The notes beneath the pieces are model-generated. The model saw only the letters and a program-made list of their open reading frames with translations, did no database searches and was not told the DNA's origin. A DNA stretch of 64,000 nucleotides from Plantago major. Taxonomy: Eukaryota; Streptophyta; Magnoliopsida; Lamiales; Plantaginaceae. The stretch covers positions 97,917,352 through 97,981,351 of the forward strand of contig CM048841.1 in the NCBI GenBank assembly GCA_026545765.1, read 5' to 3'. Position numbers and translations under genes: made by a program. The stretch's first letter is position 1. Each line of letters opens with the position of its first letter. This document shows positions 1 through 11,898 of the stretch, piece by piece.

Positions 1-1409
1 GGTGATTGATAATGATATTGGAAGTTTCCTGGAGCCGATTGGTGCCGAGAAACACCCCTAAAAACCAACTGGCTCAGTATCAACAGCATTTATAAATTCA
101 TCGAGACATTGGAATAATTGTAAAAGGTTCAAACCAGGCTAAAGGGGATAACATGACAAGGTTTAGTTCCTATTAACTTTCTTTAGAAAAGCATACCAGG
201 GTCAATCTGATTATTCTTCTGTTCATGTTCCTGCATTCAAAAAAAGTAGAACATGAGACAGTTTGCTCTTACCGCATATCAAAGTGTATGTGCAATGATC
301 TAGTTGCATTTTCTAGGATTGATACATTAAAAATCACAAAACTAACAAATGAAGATGGAAGTAAGGTCCTGTACATTGCTCGTGTAACCACCCATTCTCT
401 ATCCCCAAGAAGTTACAAGTTTTAGAGCGCACACTCAAATGATTTCCCTGCATCCACAATAAACAAATCACGCCATTGTGGCCAATTCATAGAGGAACAA
501 TCAAGTGCAATATTACATTTAAAACAGGTTAAGCGACACAAATTTGACAAGGGAGAACTTCTAATTGACATAGATACATAATTATGAAGAAGGCCAAATT
601 TCCACATTCATCACCATCCAGTGTATACGCCAGCCCCACGCAAGCACTATAAGGTGTCAAATCCCCACACTCGTCGGCTTGCCTATACACAGAGTTCTAG
701 TATTCAACATGAGAGCACTACACATTACTAACTCAAATCCAATGTAGCTCATCTACACTGTAAAAACATCACTGTCTCCCCGGCGCAAGCCCGGGAGGTG
801 CAGGTAGTGATGATCACCCCAATCTCGAAAACAAAACATTAAACATCATACACTTCACTTGGAATCGCTTCCAATTTTTTTCATCTGAGTTAGCTGGATT
901 TGGTTACAACTTATAAGATTAGAGTATCATCCATCAGAGATTCGGAGTACGAATTCGAATACAATGTACAACAACCAATGCAGAAATTACAACACCAAAC
1001 ACAAAAAACTGCAATCGAAAAATTCAAAATGCTGCTACACTGGAAGCAGGAAGAAAACAACTTACCGAGAACTCCCTGCGCCGATTGAAGGTGATCCAAA
1101 CCGACCGGTATAAATAGAGCAAATGCAATGGTACGATGAATCAGGAGCCGTGTAAATCGAAAAGGATGAGCAATTTTTCAGGCCATAGATAAAGGAATTG
1201 TATTCGATCGAAAAGTTACGGGAAAAGGGGAATTGGCTTTTGAGATTCGGATTGAAGATGATGAAAGTGATGTTGGTGTTCACATTTGACGGTACAGCGC
1301 GTGATGAGGAGGAGAATACTGCTTTTCCAAGGTTGTAGAATCCTTGTCGTTTTCCGGCGAATGGGAGAAGCTTGGAAGAGAAGAGATTGCGCGCGTAATG
1401 ACTCCATTG
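1..1409 (-). other. No recognised gene; possible minus-strand transcript
   Basis: I recognise no protein here. On the minus strand, 1407-1067 could be a first exon: it is followed by a good donor (GTAAGT from 1065 down) and, 180 bases on, by a plausible branch site and acceptor (CTAACTCAG, exon resuming at 884). No reading frame stays open across that junction with a product I know, so this could be a 5' UTR exon, a short coding gene or a non-coding transcript. A GC-rich patch at 778-800 can form a small hairpin. The rest is AT-rich and looks like UTR or intergenic DNA. Confidence 0.25.
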
Positions 1410-1509
1410 GGCACTTATTTTGGCGGTGGGAAAATGACCCGTCGGAAATTACAGTGGCTTTTCTATATTTGACACCATTTCAACGGTTCAAGTTTCATTT
1501 TATTATATA

Positions 1510-1740
1510 CTCCCTCCGTCCCGATTTCGTCTTCCCGCACAAGAGTTAACTGAAAATTGAATAAAATAGGAGAGAGGGTGATAAAGTAAGAAAGAAACTT
1601 AATAAAGTATGACAAATAGTGAATAAAGTATGAGAGATAGTATATAAAGTATGAGAGAGATTTTCTATTTAAGTGATAGGAAGATGTCGTTGGGACGACC
1701 CAAAACGAAAGACGGGAAGATGAAACTGGGATGAAGGGAG
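1510..1740. mobile_element. Stowaway-like MITE
   Basis: The element starts CTCCCTCCGTCCC and ends GGGATGAAGGGAG, which are imperfect inverted repeats of the classic Stowaway (Tc1/Mariner) type. It is bordered on both sides by the dinucleotide TA, the expected target duplication (1508-1509 and 1741-1742). It is 231 bp long and has no coding capacity. Confidence 0.85.
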
Positions 1741-1878
1741 TATCTACTTTATCACTTTCTACTTCTCTTCTTGTTTTTCCTTTTCGGGTACACGAGACTG
1801 AATTCCTAAATGATAAATTTTGCAGTCCCGTCTATCGGATAAATCAAATTAAACATCACATATATGTCATAAACATTA

Positions 1879-2143
1879 CTCCCTCCGCTTCATTACAAAT
1901 TTTCATTTCGGACGTTTCACTAAAAGTGTTACATTTCTTTTATGAAAATTATTTTTATAATAAAATTCATTTTTAATCACATATTTTTGGCTCACGTGTA
2001 CTTGTCTACTCAGTTAATATACCATACATATTTTTAACCACATACTTCTAGAGAAAAACTTGATTTGACTAATACTGCATATACTTTTATTCTTAAAAAT
2101 TGTGTTCAAAATAATCGTTACACTTTTAGTGAAACAAATGGAG
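1879..2143. mobile_element. Degenerate Stowaway-like MITE
   Basis: The left terminus CTCCCTCCGCTTCATTA is preceded by TA. The right terminus (GTGAAACAAATGGAG) is a worn inverted copy, and the stretch AGTGAAACNNNTGNNG pairs with the left end through the shared TTTCACTAAAAGTGT motif. No clean TA follows the right end, so the boundary is approximate. Confidence 0.5.
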
Positions 2144-2205
2144 TTTATGTTAAGAAATGTAGGTAAATAGGTAATACAATTAATACAATTACAATGCATG
2201 TTTGT

Positions 2206-2211
<6 letters not shown>

Positions 2212-2238
<27 letters not shown>

Positions 2239-2254
2239 TGTATGTGTGTGTGTA
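2212..2254. repeat. (GT)n microsatellite
   Basis: About 20 GT dinucleotides with one interruption (TTGTAT). It gives rise to Cys/Val-rich and His/Thr-rich open frames that are artefacts of the repeat. Confidence 0.95.
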
Positions 2255-2413
2255 ATGTTGAATTGGTCTATTCGAAAACGATTCCGCTTTGAATCGATGT
2301 GGATTCGAAGGGCAGATTGTGAACAGATAGTGAACGAAAGCTGGGATTCGTCAACTGATTTCTTGACCAATGTTGATTCATGTCGATTGGGGTTGATGCG
2401 GTGAGGCAATTCG

Positions 2414-4903
2414 GTGTTTGGTAGTGTTAAAGGGAAAATTCGGCAGCTTCGGGGCGCGATCAATTATTTGAGGGAGCAGAAAGTGATAACCGAATCTAAG
2501 GAAGAAGAGAGGCGATTGAAAGGTGAATTGGAAGGGGTTCTTGAATCTGAGAACGAGATGTGGAAACAGCGTGCTAAGGTGCAGTGGCTTAATGATGGGG
2601 ATCGAAATACGTCTTTTTTCCATGCTAGGGCAGCAGCTAGGGCAGCAAAGAATGAGATAAAAGGGTCAAAGGGTGCTTAAGGAATTGTACAACATAGTCA
2701 ACAAGGTATGGGGGAAATCGCCGTGAATTATTTTCGAGACATTTTTCGATCAAATGCACCGTCTGATGTTGATATTGCAGCAACATTGGAGTTTATGGAA
2801 CCGAAGGTCAGTGCGGAGCTTAATCAGGAATTATGCAGACCTTTCACACCGGATGAGGTAAAACACTCTTTGTTTGAAATGTACCCACTCAAATCCCCAG
2901 GCCCGGACGGTTTTCCTGTGCTTTTTTTCCAAAACTACTGGACTATTGTTGGCAATATTGTTACTACTTGTGTCTTAAATTTTTTGAACAATGGAGTGTT
3001 TGATAACTAGTTGAACTACACACACATTGTCTTAATTCTGAAATGTAAGACCCCGAATATAATGTCTCAGTTTCGCCCGATTAGTCTTAGTAATGTCATT
3101 TATAAAATTGCTTCAAAAACAATTGCTAGCCGCCTTAAACCCCATATGAACACCTTGATCAGTGAGACTCAATCTACTTTTGTGCCTGATAGATTAATTA
3201 CGGATAATGTGTTGGTGTCGTATGAGGTCAATCACTATCTTAAGCGTAAAACTAAGGGCAAGAGCAGTTACTTAGCTTTGAAACTCGATATGAGTAAGGC
3301 GTATGATCGTGTGGAGTGGCTGTTTTTAGAAAAAGTGCTGCTTAAACTCAATTTTGATTTCTATTTTGTGAATCTGATTATGACGGGGATACACACTATT
3401 TCTTACTTTGTTAATATAAATCGTGATTTTTTGGCAACATTCAGCCCGCAAGGGGATTAGGCAGGGAGACCCCATTTACCCTGTTACTCTGTTAAGGTTT
3501 CTCTAATACTATGGACAGAGTGCAAGGAATTTTGAATGTCCGAGTGGTGGACAAACATGAAAAATACCTCGGTTTACCCACCACCATGGGAAGGAATAAA
3601 AAAGAAATTTTTGGATGGCTTAGGGACAGACTTTGGAGCAAAACCCACTCGTTTGATAAAAAAAATGCTTTCCAAAGCTGGAAAAGAAGTCTTAATAAAG
3701 TCTGTGCTTGAAGCCATCCCCACTTATGTGATGTCATGTTTCAAAATTCCTGGCACTCTGCTACAAGAATTAGAATCTATGATTTCTGCGTTTTGGTGGG
3801 GTGATGACGTTAAGGATAGAATTCCCTGGGTCAATTGGCAAGAGTTGTGTAAAAGGGATGGGGGTCTTGGTTTCCGGGATTTACGCTCTTTTAACTTAGC
3901 CCTTCTAGGAAAACAACCTTGGCGTTTTATCATAGAGCCTAATTCGTTGGTCAGTCGAGTCTTTCCTGCTACATACTTTCTTCACGGTAATGTGCTTAAT
4001 GCAAGCCCTGAGTCTAATAGCTTGTATACTTGGAAAAGTATATATGTTGCTATTGAGTTGGTTAGAGAAGGGATACGTTGGAGGGTTGGGAACGGGGACC
4101 TCATTGATATTTGGAATGATTGCTAGATTCCTGACAATTCTTCTTTTTAGCCTAAAACCCCTGACTTGCATAAAGAAGGACCTTTAAAAGTTTCTTTTCT
4201 GTTACATCCCTCGCTTGACGAGTGGGACTAGCCAATTCTTAATTTCTTGTTTTGGCAGAATGATGTTGAGGCGATCTTGAAAATTCCTGTAGTAGGCCAC
4301 GACACCCCCGATATTCTGGTGTGGCATTGTTCTAAGAGTGGGTTGTATACTGTGAGTTCTTCCTACCACTTAGCCATGAAACTGAAGCACAAAAAATTGG
4401 AGGTTGTAGTTGGTTCTACTTCTAACCAACAAGCACGAGACTGGAACTACATCTAGAATATGAGGCTGCCCGGAAAAATCCGACATTTCCTCTGGAGACT
4501 ATTACGTAAAGCCTTACCAAATAAGGCAGAACTTAAGAGAAGGCATATAAGTGATGACGACACTTGTGTGTTATGCGGAGAAGGTGCAGAAACTCTACTA
4601 CACATTTTTTGGGATTGCGCTTATGCTAGAATGTATTGGGCCATTTCTCCCATTGCAACGTCTAGTATCCACTTTAATGTTGAAACAAAGTGGGAGTGTA
4701 TTTATGGAGTCAAGATCTGGCTGGATTCCAGAGATTTTGAGTTTGTGGTTGCCTCGTGTTGGAGTATATGGTTTAGACGTAATAAAGTGTTGCACGAGAA
4801 TGCCAAGTATGCCCCTATGGATACATTGCAGTTTGTATACAAGTACATACAATCTCTGAGATCAAATATGTATACTCCAGTGGGAGCAGCGTTATCAGAT
4901 TAA
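2414..4903 (+). pseudogene. LINE reverse transcriptase and zf-RVT remnant
   Basis: Conserved plant LINE blocks appear in order in shifting frames: the QWLNDGDRNTSFFHAR segment before the RT (about 2580), KSPGPDG (2890), the FRPISLSN block (3070), ALKLDMSKAYDRVEW (3280), the YLGLPTTMGR block (3563), the WWGDD and GGLGFRDLRSFN blocks (3795-3900) and a zinc-finger RVT segment with CVLCGE, HIFWDC (4565-4620). The stretch that should encode the catalytic FADD motif is absent: sequence jumps from the GDP block near 3466 to the post-catalytic region near 3512. In-frame stops lie at 3008, 4123 and 4453, and there are frameshifts near 3456 and 3600. A relic with no expected activity. Confidence 0.9.
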
Positions 4904-4905
4904 CA

Positions 4906-5155
4906 CATTAATCATGGCCCTTGGCAAGCAACATCTCTGGGGTGGATTAAAATTAACTTCGATGCGGCTGTTTCACCCCTCAACTCAGGGGGGGGGGGGG
5001 GGGTGGTTTAGGAGTTGTTGTTCGAGATCATATATGTTTCGTGTTAGCTTGGAGAAGGAAGCGCCTTCAAGGTAGCTTGTCGCCCGAAAACGCAGAAGCA
5101 TGTGCTGCGAGATTGGTTGTTCGATTAGCAAAAGATATGGATTTTGAGAAACTTA
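4906..5155 (+). pseudogene. LINE RNase H domain, first half
   Basis: Just before the Copia insertion the sequence encodes the start of the plant LINE RNase H-like domain: WIKINFDAA, then a glycine run created by a G16 homopolymer, GVVVRD and a later segment with alanine-rich helix sequence. The frame shifts at the G run. The domain resumes at 11899 beyond the Copia element, which shows where the Copia element landed. Confidence 0.75.
4988..5003. repeat. G16 homopolymer
   Basis: Sixteen consecutive G within the LINE RNase H region, at the place where the family has a Gly-Gly-hydrophobic turn. Slippage here breaks the LINE frame. Length may be uncertain in the assembly. Confidence 0.9.
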
Positions 5156-6101
5156 TGTTGGGGAATTGGTTGCAAGAGGCAACTAAGTGTGGTTGCAAGA
5201 GGCAACCAAGAGAAAGCCAAAATTGTTATGTGTTATAATGTGTTAAGTGGGTAACTTTGAGCAATTAATTATCTAAGTTCCACCACTCGGTTTTGCGTGT
5301 TCTTTAGTTCGTTGCGAAGTGGGATGCGCAAGCTTCGAAACAGTATAAGATACGGGAGATAACCAATTCTAGTGTGAATGATAAATTGGCTTAAAGTAAG
5401 CTAGTTGAGACTTGCTTTTTGCAATTGTCCCACATTGGAAACATATGGAAGGAAAGAGTAGTATAAAGGTATGCTTGTGTTTACTCATGGTCACAAGAAG
5501 CAAATATGGTCGAATATTAATCTTTTTACTACAATTTTCCATGGAATGCAACTTTTGGCCTTCCAGAGATTTTCCAGATTGTTCCACTTAAATGTGAAGA
5601 TGTAAAATCCCCACTAACATGCTGCATTACTCTGAGCTTAAATGTTGCAGCATCAATTTGGCTACTAATGGTGATCATAGTTGTTACGTTTCTACAGCCA
5701 TATATACCACTCCCTCACTTGACAAACATGCACCGGAAATCCTTCTTCCCTTCTCTTCTCTGTTTTCTTTCTGCACTTTAGATATTCGAGTGTTCTTCAC
5801 CACAGAAGTTCGACGGAGCTTCTGCTGCTGAGCTTCCAGTGGTTGCTAAGATTGGACGTTGTACCTTGGGAGCTAATTGTCCGAGGAAGGCCTGAAGCTT
5901 ACTAAAGGCGGACAAATTTAGCTTAAGGGGAAGTGGTCTCACCATCGACTGGCCCGTGATTAAATCCGAACCTGTGTTTTTATTTTTGTTTGTGTAATCA
6001 AGTTTCAGTAAGTGTTGATAGTTTTTTTATTCCTGTACTGTTGTCATATATTTTTGTCATACTGACCTTTGTTGCAGCTAAACTTATAATCAGAACCAAC
6101 A
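5156..6101 (+). repeat. Copia 5' LTR
   Basis: 946 bp, TGTTGGGG to CCAACA. Compared with the 3' LTR it lacks about 70 bp after GGTCACAAG (near 5495), where the 3' LTR has GTGTGTGTTGTGG and following sequence. A second small difference lies near 5330. The sequence just after the LTR (6102 on) does not begin with TGG, so no standard tRNA primer site is obvious. Confidence 0.93.
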
Positions 6102-6174
6102 ATCTTAAGCTAAATATCTTTCTTTTTGTTTTATTATCCGGTTACTAACTTTCTCTGTTTTTTGTGTAGTAGCA

Positions 6175-8437
6175 ATGACTACTGATGGAAACTCAACCAA
6201 CACTGCTCCCGGAAACAATGGTTCCGGAAACGTTCCTCCTACCGGTGCTGAGACCGTGATTCAAGTGCCTTTCCAGTCTGGCCAAATGCCTCCACGTCCT
6301 ATCCAGTTTGGTCAGTTTGATAAACCGGAAAAGTTTAAGGGAGGAAATAATTTGAAACTGTGGAAAGAAAAAATGTTTTTTTTACCTTACTGCCTCCCAA
6401 CTTGTCCGGTTTATCAATGAGGACAAACCTGAGGTGGATCCGGCTGATCCTAATACCAAGGAAACGTGTAAAGTGTGGGAATCCAGCGACTATATGTGTC
6501 GCCACATTATACTTCTGAGTCTTGATGATTCCTTGTATCAAATTTTTTATGAGAAAAAGAATGCAAAAGAACTTTGGGAATCACTACTCAAGAAGTATAC
6601 TGTGGAAGATGCTGGCTCTAAGAAATTTGTTGCTGCACGTTTCCATGATTATAGGATGGTGGATGCCAAGCCTGTGCTTGAGCAAGCTGAAGAGCTTCAA
6701 AGGATCTATCATGACTTGGCCGCTGAGGGCATGGCGATCAATGATCCTCTACAAGTCGCGTTGATGATAGAGAAGCTTCCTCCTTCTTGGGATGATTTCA
6801 AGCACTACCTGAAACATAAGAAGAAGGAAATGACACTTGAAGACTTGATCCTAAAGCTGAGGATTGAAAGTGATGTGAGAAAGGCTGCCAAGAAGCCATT
6901 TGCTAATGTTTCTAAGGCTAATGTTGTTGAGGCTGAAAGCTCTCGAGGAGCTAAGAGAAGGCGTAATCACCCCAAGACTTCTGCTCCAAACCAGAAGTGG
7001 GTTGGGGATTGCTTTGTATGTGGTAGGCAAGGCCACAAGGCTAAAGATTGTAACGATCGTGCTAATAACAGTCGTAGTAACAATCGTAACAATAACAACA
7101 ACAGAAACCAAAGGAACAATAGGAATGGTAATAATAACCGTAATGCTAATGGTAATAATAACAGAAGAGGTGGTCAAGCTAATGTAGCTGAGGCCGGTAG
7201 TTTGGGCATTACCCAAGGAACGGAGGAAATGCATATAAGTGATGTTGTTTCCGAAGTGAACTTTGTTGGGGGAAACTCCATGGATTGGTGGGTGGACACT
7301 GGGGCCGCTCGACACATTTGTGCTAACAAATGGATGTTCAAGACTTATCAACCTCTAACTAATGAGGTGTGCTACATGGGAAACTCTGTTGTGGCAAAGG
7401 TTGCTGGAAAGGGTACTGTGGCCCTTAAGCTAACATCTAGGAAGGAGCTGACTCTGACTGAAGTACTCCATGTGCCTGAGATCCGCAAGAATCTGATCTC
7501 TGGATCTATGCTGAACAAGAAAGGTTTCCGTCAGTGCTTTGAGGCTGACAAATTTATCCTTACCAAGGATGGCTCCTACATAGGACAAGGTTACTTTTGT
7601 GATAATTTATTTAAGATGGTTGCTACTACTGTAATTCCTGGTACTGAGCCTTATGGCGCAAATGTAACTGAGGCTTCCACTAGCTCAGATGGAAAGAATA
7701 TTGCCCAAGAGGCTAATGAGTATGTTAAATTTGCTTACTTGCCTAATTCTTTTAATTTATGGCATGGTAGATTAGGTCATGTGAATCGTAAAAGTTTACA
7801 AAAATTAATATCACTTGACCTGCTACCCAAATTTAACATTGATAAACAATACAAGTGTGAGACTTGTGTCAAGCCGGGTTAGCAAAAGCATCCTTCCGTT
7901 CTATTGAGAGAAGCTCGGAGCCATTGGATTTGGTACATACTGATGTTTGTGACTTAAAGTATGTCCAATCGCGAGGTGGTAAAAGTTACTTCATCACTTT
8001 TATCGATGACTGCACAAGATATTGCTATGTTTACTTAATGAGAAGTAAAGACGAAGCAATTGACATGTTTGTGCATTATAAGAATGAAGTTTAAAATCAA
8101 CTTGGTAAGAAGATTAAAATGTTGAGGAGCGATAGAGGTGGAGAGTATGAGTCTCCATTTGCTCGATTATGTCGAAAATGGAATCATTCATCAAACAATC
8201 GCTCCTTACTCCCCTCAACAAAACGGAATTGCTGAGAGGAAGAATAGGACACTCAAAGAGATGATGAATTCATTATTTCTTGGTTCAGGGGCACCCCAAA
8301 ATTTGTGGGGGGAAGCTTTGCTTTCCTCAAATTACATACTAAACAAAGTTATCATAAAAAAGCTAGACAAAACACCTTATGAATTATGGAAAGGTCATGC
8401 ACCTTCTTATAAATTTCTTAAAGTGTGGGGTGTCTAG
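6175..8437 (+). pseudogene. Copia gag-protease-integrase region, broken
   Basis: Gag starts with an ATG at 6175 (MTTDGNSTNTAPG). A frameshift near 6380 moves it to the next frame, which then stays open to 7882. In this long frame are the capsid-like region, the nucleocapsid zinc knuckle CFVCGRQGHKAKDC (about 7010-7055), an Asn/Arg-rich tract (7060-7170), the protease motif WWVDTGA with its catalytic Asp (about 7290) and the pre-integrase motif WHGRLGHVN with CETC (7760-7870). Integrase continues from about 7864 in another frame with HTDVCD, RSDRGGEY and GIAERKNRT, which carry the D,D,E residues. It is interrupted by a stop at 8092, a frameshift near 8150 and a stop at 8435. No functional polyprotein is possible. 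Confidence 0.93.
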
Positions 8438-8870
8438 CAAAGGTTCCTATTCCTCCCAAAAGGACTAGGATTGGACCTAAACGGTAGATTGCGTTTATAG
8501 GATATGCTCAAGATAGTAGTGCATATAGATTTACGATTCACAAATCGATAATTCGAGATGCATAGTAGTAATACTATTATTGAAGCAAGAGATGCTTCTT
8601 TCTTTGAGGGGTTTTTCCTACATTGACGGTCTACTATTATTGACTCAAGATCAATAAAGAAGCGACTAATGTGGGGAGGCGAATCCTCAAAAGGAAGTAG
8701 GAGAACCTAGACGAGCAAGAGGGCTAGGACAACAAAAACTTTTGGTCGGATTTTCTAACCTACTTGGTAGATAAGGATCCGATCTCCTACAAAGAGGCTA
8801 TCTCATCAAGAAATTCGATCTTTGGAAAGAGGCGATTGATAGTGAGATGAATTGATTCTCAGAATCATAC
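8438..8870 (+). other. Copia linker between integrase and reverse transcriptase, decayed
   Basis: This part joins integrase to reverse transcriptase. Short pieces of the usual linker can be seen (a segment like GPKR with CIFIGYA near 8470-8500), but all frames are closed. I see no other gene in it. Confidence 0.6.
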
Positions 8871-10223
8871 ATGGGAACTTGTGGATCTTCCACCTGGTTC
8901 TAAACCACTAGGTCATAAGTGGATCTTCAAGAGGAAGATGAAACCAGATGGTTCCGTGGATAAATACAAAGCAAGACTTGTAGTTAAGGGATACAATCAA
9001 ATAGAGGGTGTTGACTACTTTGACACGTATGCTCCTGTATCTAGAAAGACATCCATTAGATTAGTCATTGCTTTTGCAGCATTGTTTAATCTTGAGATTC
9101 ATCAGATGGATGTAAAAACAGCTTTCCTCAATGGAGAACTTGAGGAAGAAATTTACATGGAACAACCTGAAGGGTATGTGGTTCCCGGGAAAGAAAAACA
9201 AGTGTGTAGACTTGTTAAATCTTTGTCTGGATTAAAATAAGCTCCTAAACAATGACATGAGAAATTTGATAGTGTTATGCTTTCAAATGGGTTTAGGATA
9301 AATCAATGTGACAAGTGTGTCTACGTAAAGGGAGATGACAAAGACTATGTCATAGTGTGCTTATACGTGGATGATATGATAATCATTGGCAACAATGATA
9401 ACATCATAACTACTAAGAGAATGTTGTCACGAAATTTTGATATGAAGGACATGGGTCTAGCCGATGTCATACTTGGAATGAAAATATCCAAAACGGATGT
9501 GGGATACTCACTTTCTCAAAGTCATTATGTTGAAAAAGTTCTTGAGAAGTTTGACAAAGACAGTAATGAGATTGTCAGAACTCCTATGGAGGTGGTGTCA
9601 AAGCTCTGCAAGAATAGGGGAGAAAGTGTGGGGCAACTTGAGTATTCTAGGATTATAGGCAGTCTAATGTACCTCATGGATCAGATTAGACGTATATCGC
9701 TAACTCAGTGAATAAGTTAGCCCGATATACGAGTAACCCGAATCATGAACATTGGAAAGCAGTAGTTAGAGTCCTTAGATATCTAAGGGGCACGGCTAAC
9801 TATGGGCTGCATTTTACGAGATATCCAGCTGTGCTTGAAGGGTATTGTGATGCGAATTGGATTACGGGTTCCTCGACAGTTAAATCCACGAGTGGGTATA
9901 TTTTCACAATCGGTGGAGCAGCGATTTCTTGGAAATCTTGCAAACAAACTTGCATTACACGATCAACTATGGAATCTGAATTCATAGCGTTGGATCTTGC
10001 AGCAGAAGAGGCCGATTGGTTACGGAGTTTCTTGGAAGACACTCCTATGTGGACAAAACCTATGCCTCCAATTAGTTTGAACTGTGACAGTATGTCTGCT
10101 ATTGGACGAGCAAGGAATAATGTGTATAATGGGAAGTCTCCACATATTCGTAGGAGACATAAATCCGTGAAGAAACTATTAAAACGGAGTTATAGCTTTG
10201 GAGTTTGTAAGATCCAAAGATAA
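8863..10223 (+). pseudogene. Copia reverse transcriptase and RNase H, broken
   Basis: Reverse transcriptase begins near 8875 (WELVDLPPG, then KWIFKRK, YKARLVVKGY, DYFDTYAPVSR, IHQMDVKTAFLNG). The catalytic motif YVDDM is intact near 9365. Stops at 9238 (TAA) and 9253 (TGA) break the frame, and a stop at 9709 together with a frame change separates RNase H. RNase H (9708-10223) has [26 protein letters not shown] and CDSMSAI, the usual order of that domain in Copia. The last histidine block ([10 protein letters not shown]) is followed by a frameshift. Confidence 0.93.
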
Positions 10224-10883
10224 TATTATGGACCCATTAACTAAAGGTCTTACTAGAGACCGTGGAGGAATCATCGAGGAATGGGGTTAAAGCCCATTAA
10301 ATGATTACTACCCATGATGGCAACCCTACCGAATTGTAAACCCCAATTTGCGTGTTCAAAGGGACAACCAATTGGGGGATCGACCAAAGCACTCGGAAAT
10401 AGAGTTCCCTACCTATTCCTATGATGAAAGAGTGATAGACCAGACAAATGGAGGATAAGCGAAAGCTTTTAATGATCCTTATACGTTAAGTTGATAACGG
10501 GGGTATGACAGATACTTCTAATGAGAGATCACCTATGTCGAACGTGAAGGAGCCGCTTCTATGAGATGATAGTCGGCTAAATCTCTAGAGCGTTCGGTGA
10601 AAGTTTCAAGGCGCCCAGTACAAAACGGACAACAACGAAAGGACCTGTGTGGTGTAGAGGAAATCGTTGTGTGTATATCATTGTCTTGTTACACACTAAA
10701 GCCGAAAAGTTCAAGGCATCGCGTCCACTTGTTGGCAAGTATATCCGATGGTATTTCACTAGGGAAGGTTCAAGGCTAACAACCACCTTTCCCGATGCAA
10801 CGTTTTTCTCGAAGAACTCTCGAATTTGCATTGATAGGCTGCATTTGCATTTACCAGCCAATTGTCTCATTCATGTGGGGGAT
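10224..10883 (+). other. Copia 3' untranslated region with polypurine tract
   Basis: This stretch carries the end of the pol region (a GLTRD-like block near 10240) and then non-coding element sequence. It ends in the purine-rich GTGGGGGAT (about 10875-10883), immediately before the 3' LTR, which fits a plus-strand primer tract. Confidence 0.7.
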
Positions 10884-11893
10884 TGTTGGGGAATTGGTTG
10901 CAAGAGGCAACTAAGTGTGGTTGCAAGAGGCAACCAAGAGAAAGCCAAATTAATTGTTATGTGTTATAATGTGTTAAGTGGGTAACTTTGAGCAATTAAT
11001 TATCTAAGTTCCACCACTCGGTTTTGCGTGTTCTTTAGTTCGTTGCGAAGTGGGATGCAATCAAAACAAAGATAAGATACGGGAGATAACCAATTCTAGG
11101 TGTGAATGATAATTTGGCTTAAAGTAAGCTAGTTGAGACTTGCCTTTTGCAATTGTCCCACATTGGAAACATATGGAAGGAAAGAGTAGTATAAAGGTAT
11201 GCTTGTGTTTACTCATGGTCACAAGTGTGTGTTGTGGTTATGGCAAACCTCCTACGCTGGGGTGGGGGAGAAACATTTGAACTGAAAAATTCCAAGCAAA
11301 TATGGTAGAATATTAATCTTTTTACTACAATTTTCCATGGAACGCAACTTTTGGCCTTCCAGAGATTTTCCAGATTGTTCCACTTAAATGTGAAGATGTA
11401 ACATCCCCACTAACATGCTGCATTACTCTGAGCTTAAATGTTGCAGCATCAATTTGGCTACTAATGGTGATCAGAGCTGTTACGTTTCTACAGCTATATA
11501 TACCACTCCCTCACTTGACAAACATGCACCAGAAATCCTTCTTCCCTTCTCTTCTCTGTTTTCTTTCTGCACTTTAGATATTCGAGTGTTCTTCACCACA
11601 GAAGTTCGACGGAGCTTCACCGAGCTTCCAAAGTGGTTCTTTAGATCGACGTTGTACCTTGGGAGCTAATTGTCCGAGGAAGGCCTGAAGCTTACTAAAG
11701 GCGGACAAATTTAGCTTAAGGGGAAGTGGTCTCACTACTGACTCGTCCAGGATTAAATCCGAACCTGTGTTTTTATTTTTGTTTGTGTAATCAAGTTTCA
11801 GTAAGTGTTGATAGTTTTTTATTCCTGTACTGTTGTCATATATTTTTTTCATACTGACCTTTGTTGCAGCTAAACTTATAATCAGAACCAACA
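10884..11893 (+). repeat. Copia 3' LTR
   Basis: 1010 bp, TGTTGGGG to CCAACA, followed by the ACTTA target duplication. It matches the 5' LTR over its whole length except for an extra block of about 70 bp at 11225-11295 and scattered substitutions. Confidence 0.93.
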
Positions 11894-11898
11894 ACTTA

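Larger units (their letters stand above)
5156..11893 (+). mobile_element. Ty1/Copia LTR retrotransposon, complete but inactive
   Basis: A 6738-bp element with two LTRs starting TGTTGGGG and ending ACCAACA. It is flanked by the 5-bp duplication ACTTA (5151-5155 and 11894-11898). The domain order gag, protease, integrase, reverse transcriptase, RNase H defines the Copia superfamily. It sits in the same orientation as the LINE it interrupts. The polyprotein is broken by several frameshifts and stops. The intact duplication and near-identical LTR segments indicate that it is younger than the LINE. I do not assign a Copia lineage. Confidence 0.95.

Noticed and set aside
778-830. Small structured RNA at a GC-rich hairpin
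   Set aside because: The hairpin is short and imperfect, and I see no box C/D, H/ACA or snRNA promoter elements next to it.
2014-2463. 149-residue open frame on the minus strand
   Set aside because: It spans the (GT)n microsatellite and a MITE and has no family features; a chance open frame.
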